Shown here: positions 25,308 to 34,463 of the stretch, in pieces
Layout of the letters: every line of letters starts with the position of its first letter
How positions within the stretch are numbered: position 1 is the stretch's first letter
Origin: Pedobacter aquatilis
Lineage (GTDB): Bacteria; Bacteroidota; Bacteroidia; Sphingobacteriales; Sphingobacteriaceae
DNA length: 64,000 nucleotides
Reading direction: 5' to 3'
Assembly: GCF_030409415.1 (NCBI RefSeq)
Contig: NZ_JAUFPW010000032.1
Location: 62,001 to 126,000, forward strand
Program-made: the position numbers and the translations under genes
Notes under the pieces: model-generated
Seen by the model: the letters and a program-made list of their open reading frames with translations, nothing else
Told to the model about the DNA's origin: nothing
The model's database searches: none

Positions 25308-28300
25308 ATGAAGATAACAGACATATCTATAAAAAGGCCCTCGCTGGTAATTGTGGTATTTGCCGCACTTACTTTACTTGGGCTGTTAAGTTACTTTTCG
25401 TTGGGTTATGAATTACTTCCAAAATTCTCAAACAACGTAGTATCTATCTCAACCATTTATCCTGGGGCATCGCCGGCAGAGGTTGAGAACACGGTAACCA
25501 AAAAAATTGAGGATGCCGTATCATCCATGGAAAACATTAAGAAGTTAAATGCAGTTTCTTACGAAAGTTTATCGGTAGTAACCATTACCTTAACTGATGC
25601 GGCAAACATCGATATATCACTAAATGATGCGCAACGAAAAGTAAACGCAATTCTTTCTGATTTACCCGATGATGTAAAAACACCATCACTTAGTAAATTC
25701 TCGTTAGATGATTTACCTGTAATTACCATGACTGCTTCGGCAAATATGGATGATGTTACTTTTTACGATTTAATTGACCAAAGAATTGCGCCCGTGATTT
25801 CGAGGGTAAGTGGTATTGCCCAAGTAAATCTTGTGGGTGGTTCTGAACGTGAAATTCAGGTTGCATTTGATGCCGCCAAATTGCAGGGCTATAATCTTGC
25901 CGTGCCCCAGGTTCAACAAATGATTTTAAGCTCTAACTTAGATTTCCCTACCGGAAGTGTTAAAACGCTCAATCAAGACGTTTTAATTCGTTTATCAGGT
26001 AAATACAGAAGCTTAGATGAGTTAAGAAATTTAGTAATTACAACAACTAAAGATGGCGCACAAATTCGTTTAGGCGATGTAGCCGATGTTCAGGATTCGA
26101 AAAAAGAAACGGAAAAACTGGCTCGTATTAATCGTCAGTCATCTATTGCCATCCAAATTATTAAACAAAGTGATGCAAATGCGGTAAAGGTGAGTGAGGG
26201 GGTACATGCCATCATCGCAAAACTTAAAACAGAATATGCCGCACAAAAGCTAGATATTAAAATCGTTAACGATAGCTCTATTTTCACACTAGAATCGGCC
26301 GATGCGGTAATCCACGATTTAATTTTGGCCGTTGTATTAGTGGCATTCGTAATGCTTTTCTTTTTGCACAGTTTACGTAATGCGTTAATTGTAATGGTAT
26401 CTATTCCGGCATCGTTAATTGCAACCTTTATCGGTATCAGTTTATTCGGTTATACCCTAAACTTAATGTCGTTATTGGGTCTATCGCTGGTGGTAGGTAT
26501 CTTGGTAGATGATGCCATCGTGGTACTGGAAAACATCCAGCGACACATGGAAATGGGCAAAAACAAAGTAAGGGCAGCTTCAGATGCGACAAGGGAAATT
26601 GGTTTCACGGTTGTATCAATCACGATGGTAATTGTGGTGGTATTCTTCCCTATCGCGGTAAGTTCGGGCTTGGTATCTAATATTTTGCGCCAGTTCTGTG
26701 TAGTTGTAATTATTGCAACATTACTTTCGTTAGTTGCTTCATTTACCATTGTTCCATTACTTTTCTCTAGATATGGAAAGTTAGAGCACATTGAAGGTAA
26801 GAATGCATTTGGCCGTTTCATTTTATGGTTCGAAAAACAACTTAAAAAATTCACCATTTGGATTACCAATATCTTAAACTGGTCTTTACGTCACAAAGCA
26901 TTAACCTTAATTATGGTTTTCGTGTTGTTCCTAGGTTCATGTGGTTTATTGGGTGCAGGGTTTATCGGTTCTGAGTTTTTCCCAAAATCGGATAAAGGTG
27001 AGTTTTTGGTACAAATTGAATTACCAAAAGATGCGCCATTAGAACAAACCAACTTCTACACACAAAAAGCAGAAGCTTTCTTAGATAAACAACCGGAAAT
27101 TATTCAGTTAATTACAACTGTTGGTCAGGCCAGTGGCGATTTTGGTGGAACGCAAGCAACAGCTTACAAATCGGAGATTAACGTTAAGTTAGTGGAGCGT
27201 AAAGAACGCGAAGGTATGTCGTCTGATGTATTCGCAACCAAAATGAGCCGTGCTTTAGCTAAAGAACTGGTTGGTGCAAAAGTTAAAACAGTGCCAATTA
27301 GTATTTTAGGTATTGCCGAAAATGCGCCAATTAGTCTGGTGGTAATGGGCTCTGATTTAGATAGTGCCTTAAAATATGCAGAAGGTGCAAAAAACTTATT
27401 GGCGACCATTCCTGGAGCTACCGAGATTAAACTTTCTGTAGAAAAAGGTACTCCAGAAATTAATGTTCAGGTAGACCGCGATAAAATGTCGGCAGTTGGC
27501 TTAACATTATCTACAGTAGGTTCTACCATGCAAACTGCTTTTGCTGGTAATACCGATGGTAAATATAGAAAGGGCGAATACGAATACGACATCAACATTC
27601 AATATCAAGATTTTAACAGAAAAGATATTGATGATGTACGTAACCTGATTTTCGTTAACGATAAAGGTGCACAAATTAAGTTATCTCAATTTGCAAGCAT
27701 TACCGAAGGTTCGGGTCCAAGTCAATTAGAACGTTTAAACAAATCAACTTCTGTATCGGTTCAAGCGCAATCAATTGGTCGCCCAACCGGAACTATTGTT
27801 GCCGATTTTAAGGCAAAATTAATCGAGTTACAAGAAAATGGTAAATTAAAAGCGCCAGTTGGCGTTAGTTATACCTGGGGTGGGGATGAAGAAAACCAGG
27901 CTGAAGGTTTTGGTACACTTGGTATCGCCCTATTGGCATCTATCATTTTGGTTTACTTCATCATGGTAGCCCTGTACGATAGTTTTATCTATCCTTTAGT
28001 GGTAATGTTCTCTCTTCCTTTAGCCTTAATTGGTGCCCTATTAGCCTTGGCCTTAACCAACAACTCATTAGGGATATTTACCATCCTAGGGTTTATTATG
28101 CTTATGGGTTTGGTAGCGAAGAATGCAATCATCTTAGTCGATTTTACCAACCACATGAAAGCAGAGGGAAAATCTACCATAGATGCCTTAATATTAGCTA
28201 ACCATGCTCGTTTACGCCCAATCTTAATGACCACCATTGCCATGATTTTTGGTATGCTTCCAATTGCATTGGCAAGCGGTGCCGGTGCCGAATGGAAGAA

Positions 28301-28502
28301 TGGTTTGGCATGGGTTATTGTGGGCGGTTTAACGAGTTCGCTGTTTTTAACTCTAATTGTGGTACCGGTGGTTTACCTGGTCTTCGATAGAATGTTGGAT
28401 AGATTTGGCTTCAACAAAAAAGTAAAAACTATTGATGAACTGCTTGAAGAGCCTTACGACCATAAAGACGTTTTGGAATACGATGCAGATTTAGATCACT
28501 AA
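25308..28502 (+). CDS. RND family efflux permease (AcrB/MdtB-like)
   Basis: A proton-driven inner-membrane pump of 1064 residues. It has the usual 12-helix plan with two large periplasmic loops. The N-terminus reads ITDISIKRPSLVIVVFAALT. TM4 holds the proton-relay aspartates in VGILVDDAIVVLENIQ, and the second half carries GLVAKNAIILVDFTNHM. The tail is short and acidic. It closes the TetR-regulated operon and is followed by a terminator. Whether the substrate is drugs, bile-like detergents or another compound cannot be told from the sequence. Confidence 0.96.
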   Translation: MKITDISIKRPSLVIVVFAALTLLGLLSYFSLGYELLPKFSNNVVSISTIYPGASPAEVENTVTKKIEDAVSSMENIKKLNAVSYESLSVVTITLTDAANIDISLNDAQRKVNAILSDLPDDVKTPSLSKFSLDDLPVITMTASANMDDVTFYDLIDQRIAPVISRVSGIAQVNLVGGSEREIQVAFDAAKLQGYNLAVPQVQQMILSSNLDFPTGSVKTLNQDVLIRLSGKYRSLDELRNLVITTTKDGAQIRLGDVADVQDSKKETEKLARINRQSSIAIQIIKQSDANAVKVSEGVHAIIAKLKTEYAAQKLDIKIVNDSSIFTLESADAVIHDLILAVVLVAFVMLFFLHSLRNALIVMVSIPASLIATFIGISLFGYTLNLMSLLGLSLVVGILVDDAIVVLENIQRHMEMGKNKVRAASDATREIGFTVVSITMVIVVVFFPIAVSSGLVSNILRQFCVVVIIATLLSLVASFTIVPLLFSRYGKLEHIEGKNAFGRFILWFEKQLKKFTIWITNILNWSLRHKALTLIMVFVLFLGSCGLLGAGFIGSEFFPKSDKGEFLVQIELPKDAPLEQTNFYTQKAEAFLDKQPEIIQLITTVGQASGDFGGTQATAYKSEINVKLVERKEREGMSSDVFATKMSRALAKELVGAKVKTVPISILGIAENAPISLVVMGSDLDSALKYAEGAKNLLATIPGATEIKLSVEKGTPEINVQVDRDKMSAVGLTLSTVGSTMQTAFAGNTDGKYRKGEYEYDINIQYQDFNRKDIDDVRNLIFVNDKGAQIKLSQFASITEGSGPSQLERLNKSTSVSVQAQSIGRPTGTIVADFKAKLIELQENGKLKAPVGVSYTWGGDEENQAEGFGTLGIALLASIILVYFIMVALYDSFIYPLVVMFSLPLALIGALLALALTNNSLGIFTILGFIMLMGLVAKNAIILVDFTNHMKAEGKSTIDALILANHARLRPILMTTIAMIFGMLPIALASGAGAEWKNGLAWVIVGGLTSSLFLTLIVVPVVYLVFDRMLDRFGFNKKVKTIDELLEEPYDHKDVLEYDADLDH

Positions 28503-28533
28503 AATCTTTAAACATCCAGATTAACAATCACCT

Positions 28534-28564
28534 AGAGCTGCCTTCCCAAAGGGCAGCTCTTTTT
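28534..28564 (+). terminator. Terminator of the RND operon
   Basis: AGAGCTGCC, loop TTCCCAAAG, GGCAGCTCT then TTTTT. Confidence 0.85.
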
Positions 28565-28660
28565 GTTTGATTAAACTTCCGAAGTTTATTTGCTAAATAA
28601 GCTATTCAATTTGCATTTATTCTTTTTGAAAATGTAAGTCAGTTTTTTATCGCTTAACCC

Positions 28661-28720
28661 AGTCGGGCTGTTCGCTAAATCCCCGAAGAAAAATCGGGGG
28701 ATACCGCTTCCATCCCGTTT
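28661..28720. repeat. Dispersed CCTGATAGC-family repeat, inverted copy
   Basis: AGTCGGGCTGTTCGCTAAAT, then CCCCG-AAGAAAAAT-CGGGG and ATACCGCTTCCATCCCG, reads on the reverse strand in the same block order as the 47044 and 63933 copies, with a CCCCG/CGGGG hairpin at the centre. Confidence 0.6.
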
Positions 28721-28789
28721 AGGTACAAAGTGAGCGCAAAAACACCAGATGCCAAACAAAATATTATATCAATTTGTATATTTAGGCAT

Positions 28790-29608
28790 ATGCTTAAAAT
28801 CATCCTCTGCGCATTACTTTTTAATATCGCTCTAACTGTTTCAGCACAACATCCCCCGGTTTTCGAAGCCATGACAATGGATTCAACATCCTTTCAGCTT
28901 TACGATTTAAAAATCAACCTCGTAAAATACAGTTATAAACCAAACGGAATTAAATTTTTGGTTGTTCATGATAATGAGGATACGGGTGTAAAAGCCGGGT
29001 TTGATTACATCAGATGGAATGGTGGGGAATTGATAGATAGTCAGTATGGTGGCGTTAGAGATTATAACTTTACTTACATGGACGATGTTTATCGCATTGA
29101 CCCAAATGCAATTTATACTGAAAGAGGTGTTAACACTAGATTGAAGAAAGATGATTTTAGCTCCAACGAAGTTGAAAAAGCCTTGAATGAGGCTGGAAAG
29201 AAAATCGTAGAATTTTACAATCCTAAAGAAATTGGCTACATATTAACGCTACACAATAATGCTGATGGTGGCTTCGGAATTTCATCTTATTTGCCAGGTT
29301 ACGATTTATCCAGCACAGCTGATTCTGTTTATTTAAATGCGGAAATGGATGGCGACGATTTGCTTTATGTTACCGATTTAAAGTTATTCAATAGCTTAAA
29401 AAAGGCAAATGTAAATGTAATTCTTCAATCTAAATTTGGAGAAAATGACGGTTCGCTTTCTGTTTATGCGCAACTAAATAATATACCGTATATAAATGTT
29501 GAAGTTCAGCATGGGCATATTGAAGAAAATTTAAGGCTAATTGAAATTGCTGTAGCCGCACTCAAAGAGCACAACATGATTAAAACACTGATTACTAAAA
29601 GAGAGTAA
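28790..29608 (+). CDS. Secreted M14-like (zinc carboxypeptidase-fold) protein, function unknown
   Basis: About 272 residues from the ATG at 28790, which opens a signal peptide (MLKIILCALLFNIALTVSAQ); an upstream in-frame start would put hydrophilic residues before it. FLVVHDNEDTG offers an H-x-x-E zinc pair, DPNAIYTERGVNTR resembles the D-P-N-R segment, ILTLHNNADGG offers the third His ligand, and YINVEVQHG the distal Glu. This order matches the carboxypeptidase/aspartoacylase fold. The Arg of D-P-N-R is replaced by Ala, so specificity probably differs from classic carboxypeptidases. It is monocistronic and ends 1 bp from the convergent MFS gene. Assignment to the fold is an inference from motif order. 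Confidence 0.7.
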   Translation: MLKIILCALLFNIALTVSAQHPPVFEAMTMDSTSFQLYDLKINLVKYSYKPNGIKFLVVHDNEDTGVKAGFDYIRWNGGELIDSQYGGVRDYNFTYMDDVYRIDPNAIYTERGVNTRLKKDDFSSNEVEKALNEAGKKIVEFYNPKEIGYILTLHNNADGGFGISSYLPGYDLSSTADSVYLNAEMDGDDLLYVTDLKLFNSLKKANVNVILQSKFGENDGSLSVYAQLNNIPYINVEVQHGHIEENLRLIEIAVAALKEHNMIKTLITKRE

Positions 29609-29609
29609 T

Positions 29610-30809
29610 CTAATCCATTGCTCTGATTTTACCAACAATAAAACTTACCAGTAATCCAAAAATTCCAATTACCGCATAAGAATACTGCAAGCTTGATAGC
29701 GCAGAGATATAACCAATTAATGGCGGCCCCATTAAAAAACCCAGATAACTCACGCTAGATACCATCGCAATTGCAATACCAGGCGCAACTTTTCCATTTT
29801 TCCCTGCAACGCTATAAACTGTTGGAACAATGCTTGAAACACCAATACCAACTAACATAAAACCAATTGTTGCCGGGATAATGTAGGGTAGAAAAACAGA
29901 TAAAAACATTCCTGATGAAATAATTAATCCACTAATTTTAATGGTTCTTTTTCTGCCAAGGTTCTCGATAATTTTATCTCCTACAAATCTCCCGGTAGCC
30001 ATCATAATCATAAAAGAGGCATAGCCAAGTATAACTAATGATGTTGGTGCTTTTACAATTTCCTTAAAATAAACGCCGCTCCAATCAAACATTGCACCTT
30101 CGGTGGCCATACTGCAAAAGCCTATAATTCCAAGTTGTAGCAGCGAACCCTCGGGCATGGTAAATAATTTTGGTTTACGCTCGCTTTTAGCACCTTTACC
30201 TGGTACTAAGTGTTTATAATTAAAAAATACATTACACCATATCAGAAAGGTTATTATCCAAAAATGATGGTAAGGAACAATATGCAGATTAACCATTAGC
30301 AAACCCACCAATGCACCCATAAAACCGGCAATACTCCATGCACCATGAAAAGAAGTCATAATTGGGCGACCAAATAACTTTTCCGCTTCAGAACCTTGGG
30401 TATTTACGGCAATATTGCACATATTACCAACAATACCGAAAAGCAAAAGAAATGCAGCCAAATGCCATGATGCCGTAGCTAAACCTAAATTAGAAAGTGC
30501 AATAACGTAAAGTGGTGCAGTAATGGTTAATATTTTCTTACTTCCGTACTTTGTTACTAGCCTACCAGAAATGGGCATGGTTATCAACTGACCAAGTGGC
30601 AATGCTAATAAAATACTGCCCAACTCTCCATCTGATAAATTTAAAGTATGTTTAATATCAGGAATTCGGCTTGCCCAAGAAGCAAAAGCAATACCTTGCC
30701 CGAAATAAAATAATGATACTGCAAGGCGAATACGATTTGGAGAAGTAATTTTAACAGGTTTGTTTTCTTCTTGATTCAATAATTCCTGATTTATATTAAG
30801 TTCTTCCAA
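29610..30809 (-). CDS. MFS transporter
   Basis: 399 residues with about 12 hydrophobic helices. The MFS signature lies between TM2 and TM3 (GQLITMPISGRLVTKYGSKK), with a second conserved loop (RFVGDKIIENLGRKRT) in the C-half. YFGQGIAFASWASRIPDIK at the start resembles YbjJ-like and fucose-permease-related members. The substrate is unknown. It is convergent with the previous gene and has no obvious operon partners. Confidence 0.9.
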   Translation of the reverse strand: MEELNINQELLNQEENKPVKITSPNRIRLAVSLFYFGQGIAFASWASRIPDIKHTLNLSDGELGSILLALPLGQLITMPISGRLVTKYGSKKILTITAPLYVIALSNLGLATASWHLAAFLLLFGIVGNMCNIAVNTQGSEAEKLFGRPIMTSFHGAWSIAGFMGALVGLLMVNLHIVPYHHFWIITFLIWCNVFFNYKHLVPGKGAKSERKPKLFTMPEGSLLQLGIIGFCSMATEGAMFDWSGVYFKEIVKAPTSLVILGYASFMIMMATGRFVGDKIIENLGRKRTIKISGLIISSGMFLSVFLPYIIPATIGFMLVGIGVSSIVPTVYSVAGKNGKVAPGIAIAMVSSVSYLGFLMGPPLIGYISALSSLQYSYAVIGIFGLLVSFIVGKIRAMD

Positions 30810-30910
30810 AATGTAATATTAATAATGACGCATTTATTTTGTGACAAAGATCATTATTTGAAACGGTAATAGAAAGGTATAATTATAATTTATATATAAT
30901 TATTAAACTA

Positions 30911-30935
30911 AAAAACCCGCTGAGCAGCGGGTTTT
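30911..30935 (-). terminator. Terminator of the choice-of-anchor lipoprotein gene
   Basis: AAAACCCGCT, loop GAGC, AGCGGGTTTT; T-tailed on both strands. Confidence 0.85.
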
Positions 30936-30952
30936 CATTTAAAAGACAATCT

Positions 30953-32473
30953 TTATATTTTATTTGGCTGAAAGAATTTTACAGTTCCGTCGCCTTCACT
31001 GGCAACGACCAATAAACTTCTACCATTTGGGCTATCTTTAGGTTTTACAAATAGTAAACCTTCAGGTGCATCACCAGAAGCAAATAATTGAACAAATTTA
31101 GGCGATGCTGGTGTTGTTACATCATAAATTGCAATCATATCCACACGCTCCATACCAATAAATGCTAAAGTTCTACGATTAACCTGCGCAACCGTTACAC
31201 CTTCTACTTCAACTCCCTTATTATCTGAACGCGTATCATCATATTTGCCTGCATCGATTACTCGCTGTTCTAAATCTTTACCCACATTTGCAATCAAAGC
31301 ACCTGTATTTGCGTTAATTATACTCATGCTTCTACCACCTGTAGCGTATAATTCATCATAATCGCCATCGCCATCTGTATCGCCATAAGCTTTCGTAACA
31401 GTTAATCTACCCAAGTTCCCATCTAATTGCAGGGTTGCAGCAGTTGGGAATTTTGTAGGATCAAGCTTTAAACTTTTTACTCTTGCTTCTTCATCATAAC
31501 CTTTCCAGGCTCTTGTATCACCTTCATTCGCTAAAGCTAAATAGTTGTTTCCTTCAGTAGAAAAATATGAAATGGCATCAGGCAAATAAAACGCCTTAAT
31601 TGGCCATGTGCCCAAAGCTATTTTATTATCTAAATCACTTACATCAAAAGCATTTTCAGCAAGGCTGATGTCTCTTGTTCCCAATGGATTAATCTTTGTG
31701 ATTGTTCCTGCCACAATATCAACTTCTGCAACACCATTGTTTTCCTGCAGCGTAACGTATGCTTTTTTTGAATCTGAACTTACGGCAATATATTCTGGTT
31801 CAATATCTTGAGCAAATGTTGCTTTTGGTCCATAAATTCTAAAACCACCTGCAACTAATGCTGCTTTTTGAGATTCAAATGGAGAAAAATCTAAAGTTTT
31901 AACAGAATAATTATCTTTTACATTTATAACTGAAATGCTGCCGTTCGGATCTACAGTGTAAGCATCATTTGGTTCGCCCTCATTTGCAGATAAAATGTAA
32001 TTTCCATCCGGACTAAAAGTGACCATATCTGGCATTGCCCCAACAGTGATTTTTTTAACTTCTGATAAATCTGAAGTTTTTAAAACGACAACATTACCAT
32101 TACCCTGCTTATCGGCACCATCTAATGCAATAGCCAGCAAACCATTGCTTACAGCAACACTATTTATACCAGCATTACTTGCAAAAGTTAATGTTCTTGT
32201 TTTACTTACCGTTGGATAGTTTGTTAAATCTACAACTTCAACTTTGGCGCCTCCTTCATTACTTACCACAAATAGTTTTTTTGTTGATGGATCATAAGCA
32301 GAAATTTCTGCCGACGTTTCTCCGCCCAAATCAATTGATGCAGTTTCTTTAAAGCTTGATATATCTTCGGCAACAATTAGGTCTATTTCCTCAATTGGTT
32401 CTGAAGTTTTTTTGCAGGCGGTTAATGCAGTTGTAGCCAACATTAAGGCTACAAAAAGTTTTTTACAGTTCAT
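30953..32473 (-). CDS. Choice-of-anchor I family beta-propeller lipoprotein
   Basis: 506 residues. Lipoprotein signal MNCKKLFVALMLATTALTAC (C20), then a seven-bladed-type propeller with YVTN-like blades: YDPSTKKLFVVSNEGGAKVE, VTFSPDGNYILSANEGEPND, EPEYIAVSSDSKKAYVTLQE. Acidic DGDGDYDE (about residue 370) and GVEVEGVTV fit the choice-of-anchor I group related to the non-catalytic part of PhoX-like phosphatases. A role in phosphate or metal-linked surface chemistry has been suggested for relatives, but no catalytic centre can be named here. Probably periplasmic or surface-exposed, with its own terminator. Confidence 0.85.
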   Translation of the reverse strand: MNCKKLFVALMLATTALTACKKTSEPIEEIDLIVAEDISSFKETASIDLGGETSAEISAYDPSTKKLFVVSNEGGAKVEVVDLTNYPTVSKTRTLTFASNAGINSVAVSNGLLAIALDGADKQGNGNVVVLKTSDLSEVKKITVGAMPDMVTFSPDGNYILSANEGEPNDAYTVDPNGSISVINVKDNYSVKTLDFSPFESQKAALVAGGFRIYGPKATFAQDIEPEYIAVSSDSKKAYVTLQENNGVAEVDIVAGTITKINPLGTRDISLAENAFDVSDLDNKIALGTWPIKAFYLPDAISYFSTEGNNYLALANEGDTRAWKGYDEEARVKSLKLDPTKFPTAATLQLDGNLGRLTVTKAYGDTDGDGDYDELYATGGRSMSIINANTGALIANVGKDLEQRVIDAGKYDDTRSDNKGVEVEGVTVAQVNRRTLAFIGMERVDMIAIYDVTTPASPKFVQLFASGDAPEGLLFVKPKDSPNGRSLLVVASEGDGTVKFFQPNKI

Positions 32474-32613
32474 GGTTTATTACTTATCTAAACGGCAAAA
32501 ATAGATTTGTAATCTGCTGTTTTTTAGGCTCAAAATGTTATCATTTGGTTAAGAAATGATTAATGGCATCTTTCCGTAAATTGAAGCAGACTGTAATCAA
32601 CTACAACTTTAAA

Positions 32614-32823
32614 AGATTCCTCCACTACGGTCGGAATGACGACTGCCTCTCCTCTTTCGTCAACTCGACTGGAGCGCAGCGAAACGGAGAGATCTTTTAA
32701 GTCTGGTAAAAAAAGATTTCTCCACAAGATCGAAATGACGACAGTTGCATTTCAGTTTCTCAACCGAGGAGATACCGAATAAGAAATTAGCATTAAGATT
32801 CCCGCCTTCGCGGGAATGACGAG
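32614..32823. repeat. Cluster of four REP-like units, including one REPIN-like pair
   Basis: Four units lie in this 439-bp gap. Each begins AAGAT and ends AATGACGA or is the inverse: 32614-32643 forward, 32658-32699 inverted, 32713-32741 forward, 32793-32823 forward with a CCCGCCTTCGCGGG hairpin. The second and third form an inverted pair spanning 84 bp. The interiors differ in sequence while the ends are conserved. Confidence 0.7.
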
Positions 32824-32847
32824 AAGTGAAAAATACTTTGCAAACAA

Positions 32848-32875
32848 AAAAGCCGATAATTGCTTATCGGCTTTT
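32848..32875 (-). terminator. Terminator of lpdA
   Basis: AAAAGCCGATAA, loop TTGC, TTATCGGCTTTT: a perfect 12-bp stem 38 bp past the stop, T-tailed in both directions. Confidence 0.85.
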
Positions 32876-32912
32876 CTTTTGGTTTGTGAAGACACAAACC
32901 AAGGCTAGTATA

Positions 32913-34319
32913 TTAAATATGTATTGCTCTGTTATCAGTTGCAGCTAAAGCAGCTTCTTTTAACGCTTCTGTGTAAGTTGGGTGAGCGTGACAAGTACGG
33001 GCAATATCTTCTGCTGAAGCACGGAACTCCATTGCAATAACTGCTTCTGCAATCATATCCGCAGCACGTGGACCTATCATGTGTATGCCTAAAACTTCAT
33101 CCGTAGTTGCATCAGCCAAAACTTTTACGAAACCATCGGTATCCATACTTGCTTTAGCACGACCGCTTGCTTTGAATGGGAACGAACCTGCCTTATATTT
33201 TGTACCTTTTTCCTTCAATTGCTCCTCAGTTAAACCAACAGAAGCAACTTCAGGCCAAGTATAAACAACACCTGGAATTAAGTTATAATTAATGTGTGGT
33301 TTTTGGCCTGCGATAGTTTCTGCTACATAAGTACCTTCATCTTCTGCTTTATGCGCCAACATTGCACCTGTAATTACATCGCCAATTGCATAAACACCTT
33401 TAACAGAAGTTTCTAAATGCTCATTTACCGGGATTTTTTTACCGCGTTCTTCAATCGTGATCCCGATTTTATCTAAACCTAAGCCTTCAGTGTATGCCGT
33501 ACGACCAACAGCTACGATGCAGTAATCGGCTTCTAAAGAAAGGCTTTCTCCTTTTGGCGTTTCTGCAGTTACGGTTACAACCTTACCTTTTGTAGTAGCG
33601 CCAGTAACTTTATGACCCATGTAAAACTCCATGCCTAAAGATTTCTTTAAAACACGCTGAAGTTCTTTACCCAAACCTGCATCCATTGTTGCAATAATTG
33701 ACGGCATAAACTCTACAACCGAAACTTTTGTACCTAAGCGGGCATAAACTGAACCTAATTCTAAGCCGATAACACCACCACCAATCACAACCATTGTTTT
33801 TGGAACTTCTTTAATATTTAAAGCTTCGGTTGATGTGATGATGCGTTTTTTATCGATTGGTAAAAATGGCAACGCCGTTGGTTTAGAACCTGTAGCAATA
33901 ATTACATTTTTAGCGGTTAATGTTTCTGTAGAACCATCGCCTTTAGTAATTAAAACTGTGTTTTTATCTACAAAAGAGCCTAAACCTTCGTATGAATCGA
34001 TTTTATTTTTCTTGAATAAATAAGTGATACCTGCAGTATTTTGAGATACAACGTCATCCTTACGAGCAATCATTTGTTTCATATCAACTTTTAAATCTTT
34101 CAAGTTGATACCATGAGTTGTAAATGTATGAGCGGCGTTATGGTAGTGCTCAGAAGAATCTAACAAAGCTTTTGATGGGATACAACCTACATTTAAGCAA
34201 GTACCTCCAAAAGTTTTATATTTTTCGATAACTGCAGTTTTTAAACCTAACTGAGCACAACGGATTGCGCCAACATAACCGCCCGGACCTGAACCGATAA
34301 CAACGACATCGTATTGCAT
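32913..34319 (-). CDS. lpdA: Dihydrolipoyl dehydrogenase (E3)
   Basis: Reoxidises dihydrolipoamide with NAD+ in pyruvate and 2-oxoglutarate dehydrogenase and the glycine cleavage system. From the ATG at 34319 it has 468 residues, the normal length. FAD motif VVVIGSGPGGYVGAIRCAQLG, redox disulfide GGTCLNVGCIPSK, NAD motif VVIGGGVIGLELGSVYARLG, second FAD motif VYAIGDVITGAMLAHKAEDEG and the dimer-interface His-Glu in HAHPTYTEALKEAA are all present. An upstream TTG in frame is excluded because it lies inside the promoter's -7 box. No E1 or E2 genes are adjacent. GcvT at 62.3 kb is a potential partner process. Confidence 0.96.
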   Translation of the reverse strand: MQYDVVVIGSGPGGYVGAIRCAQLGLKTAVIEKYKTFGGTCLNVGCIPSKALLDSSEHYHNAAHTFTTHGINLKDLKVDMKQMIARKDDVVSQNTAGITYLFKKNKIDSYEGLGSFVDKNTVLITKGDGSTETLTAKNVIIATGSKPTALPFLPIDKKRIITSTEALNIKEVPKTMVVIGGGVIGLELGSVYARLGTKVSVVEFMPSIIATMDAGLGKELQRVLKKSLGMEFYMGHKVTGATTKGKVVTVTAETPKGESLSLEADYCIVAVGRTAYTEGLGLDKIGITIEERGKKIPVNEHLETSVKGVYAIGDVITGAMLAHKAEDEGTYVAETIAGQKPHINYNLIPGVVYTWPEVASVGLTEEQLKEKGTKYKAGSFPFKASGRAKASMDTDGFVKVLADATTDEVLGIHMIGPRAADMIAEAVIAMEFRASAEDIARTCHAHPTYTEALKEAALAATDNRAIHI

Positions 34320-34343
34320 AATTTCTTTAGAATTTTGATTAGC

Positions 34344-34351
34344 CAAATGTA
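34344..34351 (-). promoter_or_regulatory. -7 promoter element for lpdA
   Basis: On the reverse strand TACATTTG matches TAnnTTTG exactly, 24 bp before the ATG. A start about 7 bp downstream would leave a leader of roughly 17 nt. Confidence 0.55.
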
Positions 34352-34463
34352 GGGAAAAAGGCGGAAAGCTGAAAGGCAGAAGCTTGAAGGTAAAATATTA
34401 AAATCAAAACCAATGCAAAATTTACGTATCCATTACCATAAAAACAATTATTGAATTTTTCAC

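Noticed and set aside
34320..34346. TTG start giving a 477-residue LpdA
   Set aside because: The TTG is inside the exact -7 promoter box and the ATG at 34319 gives the normal length of 468 residues.
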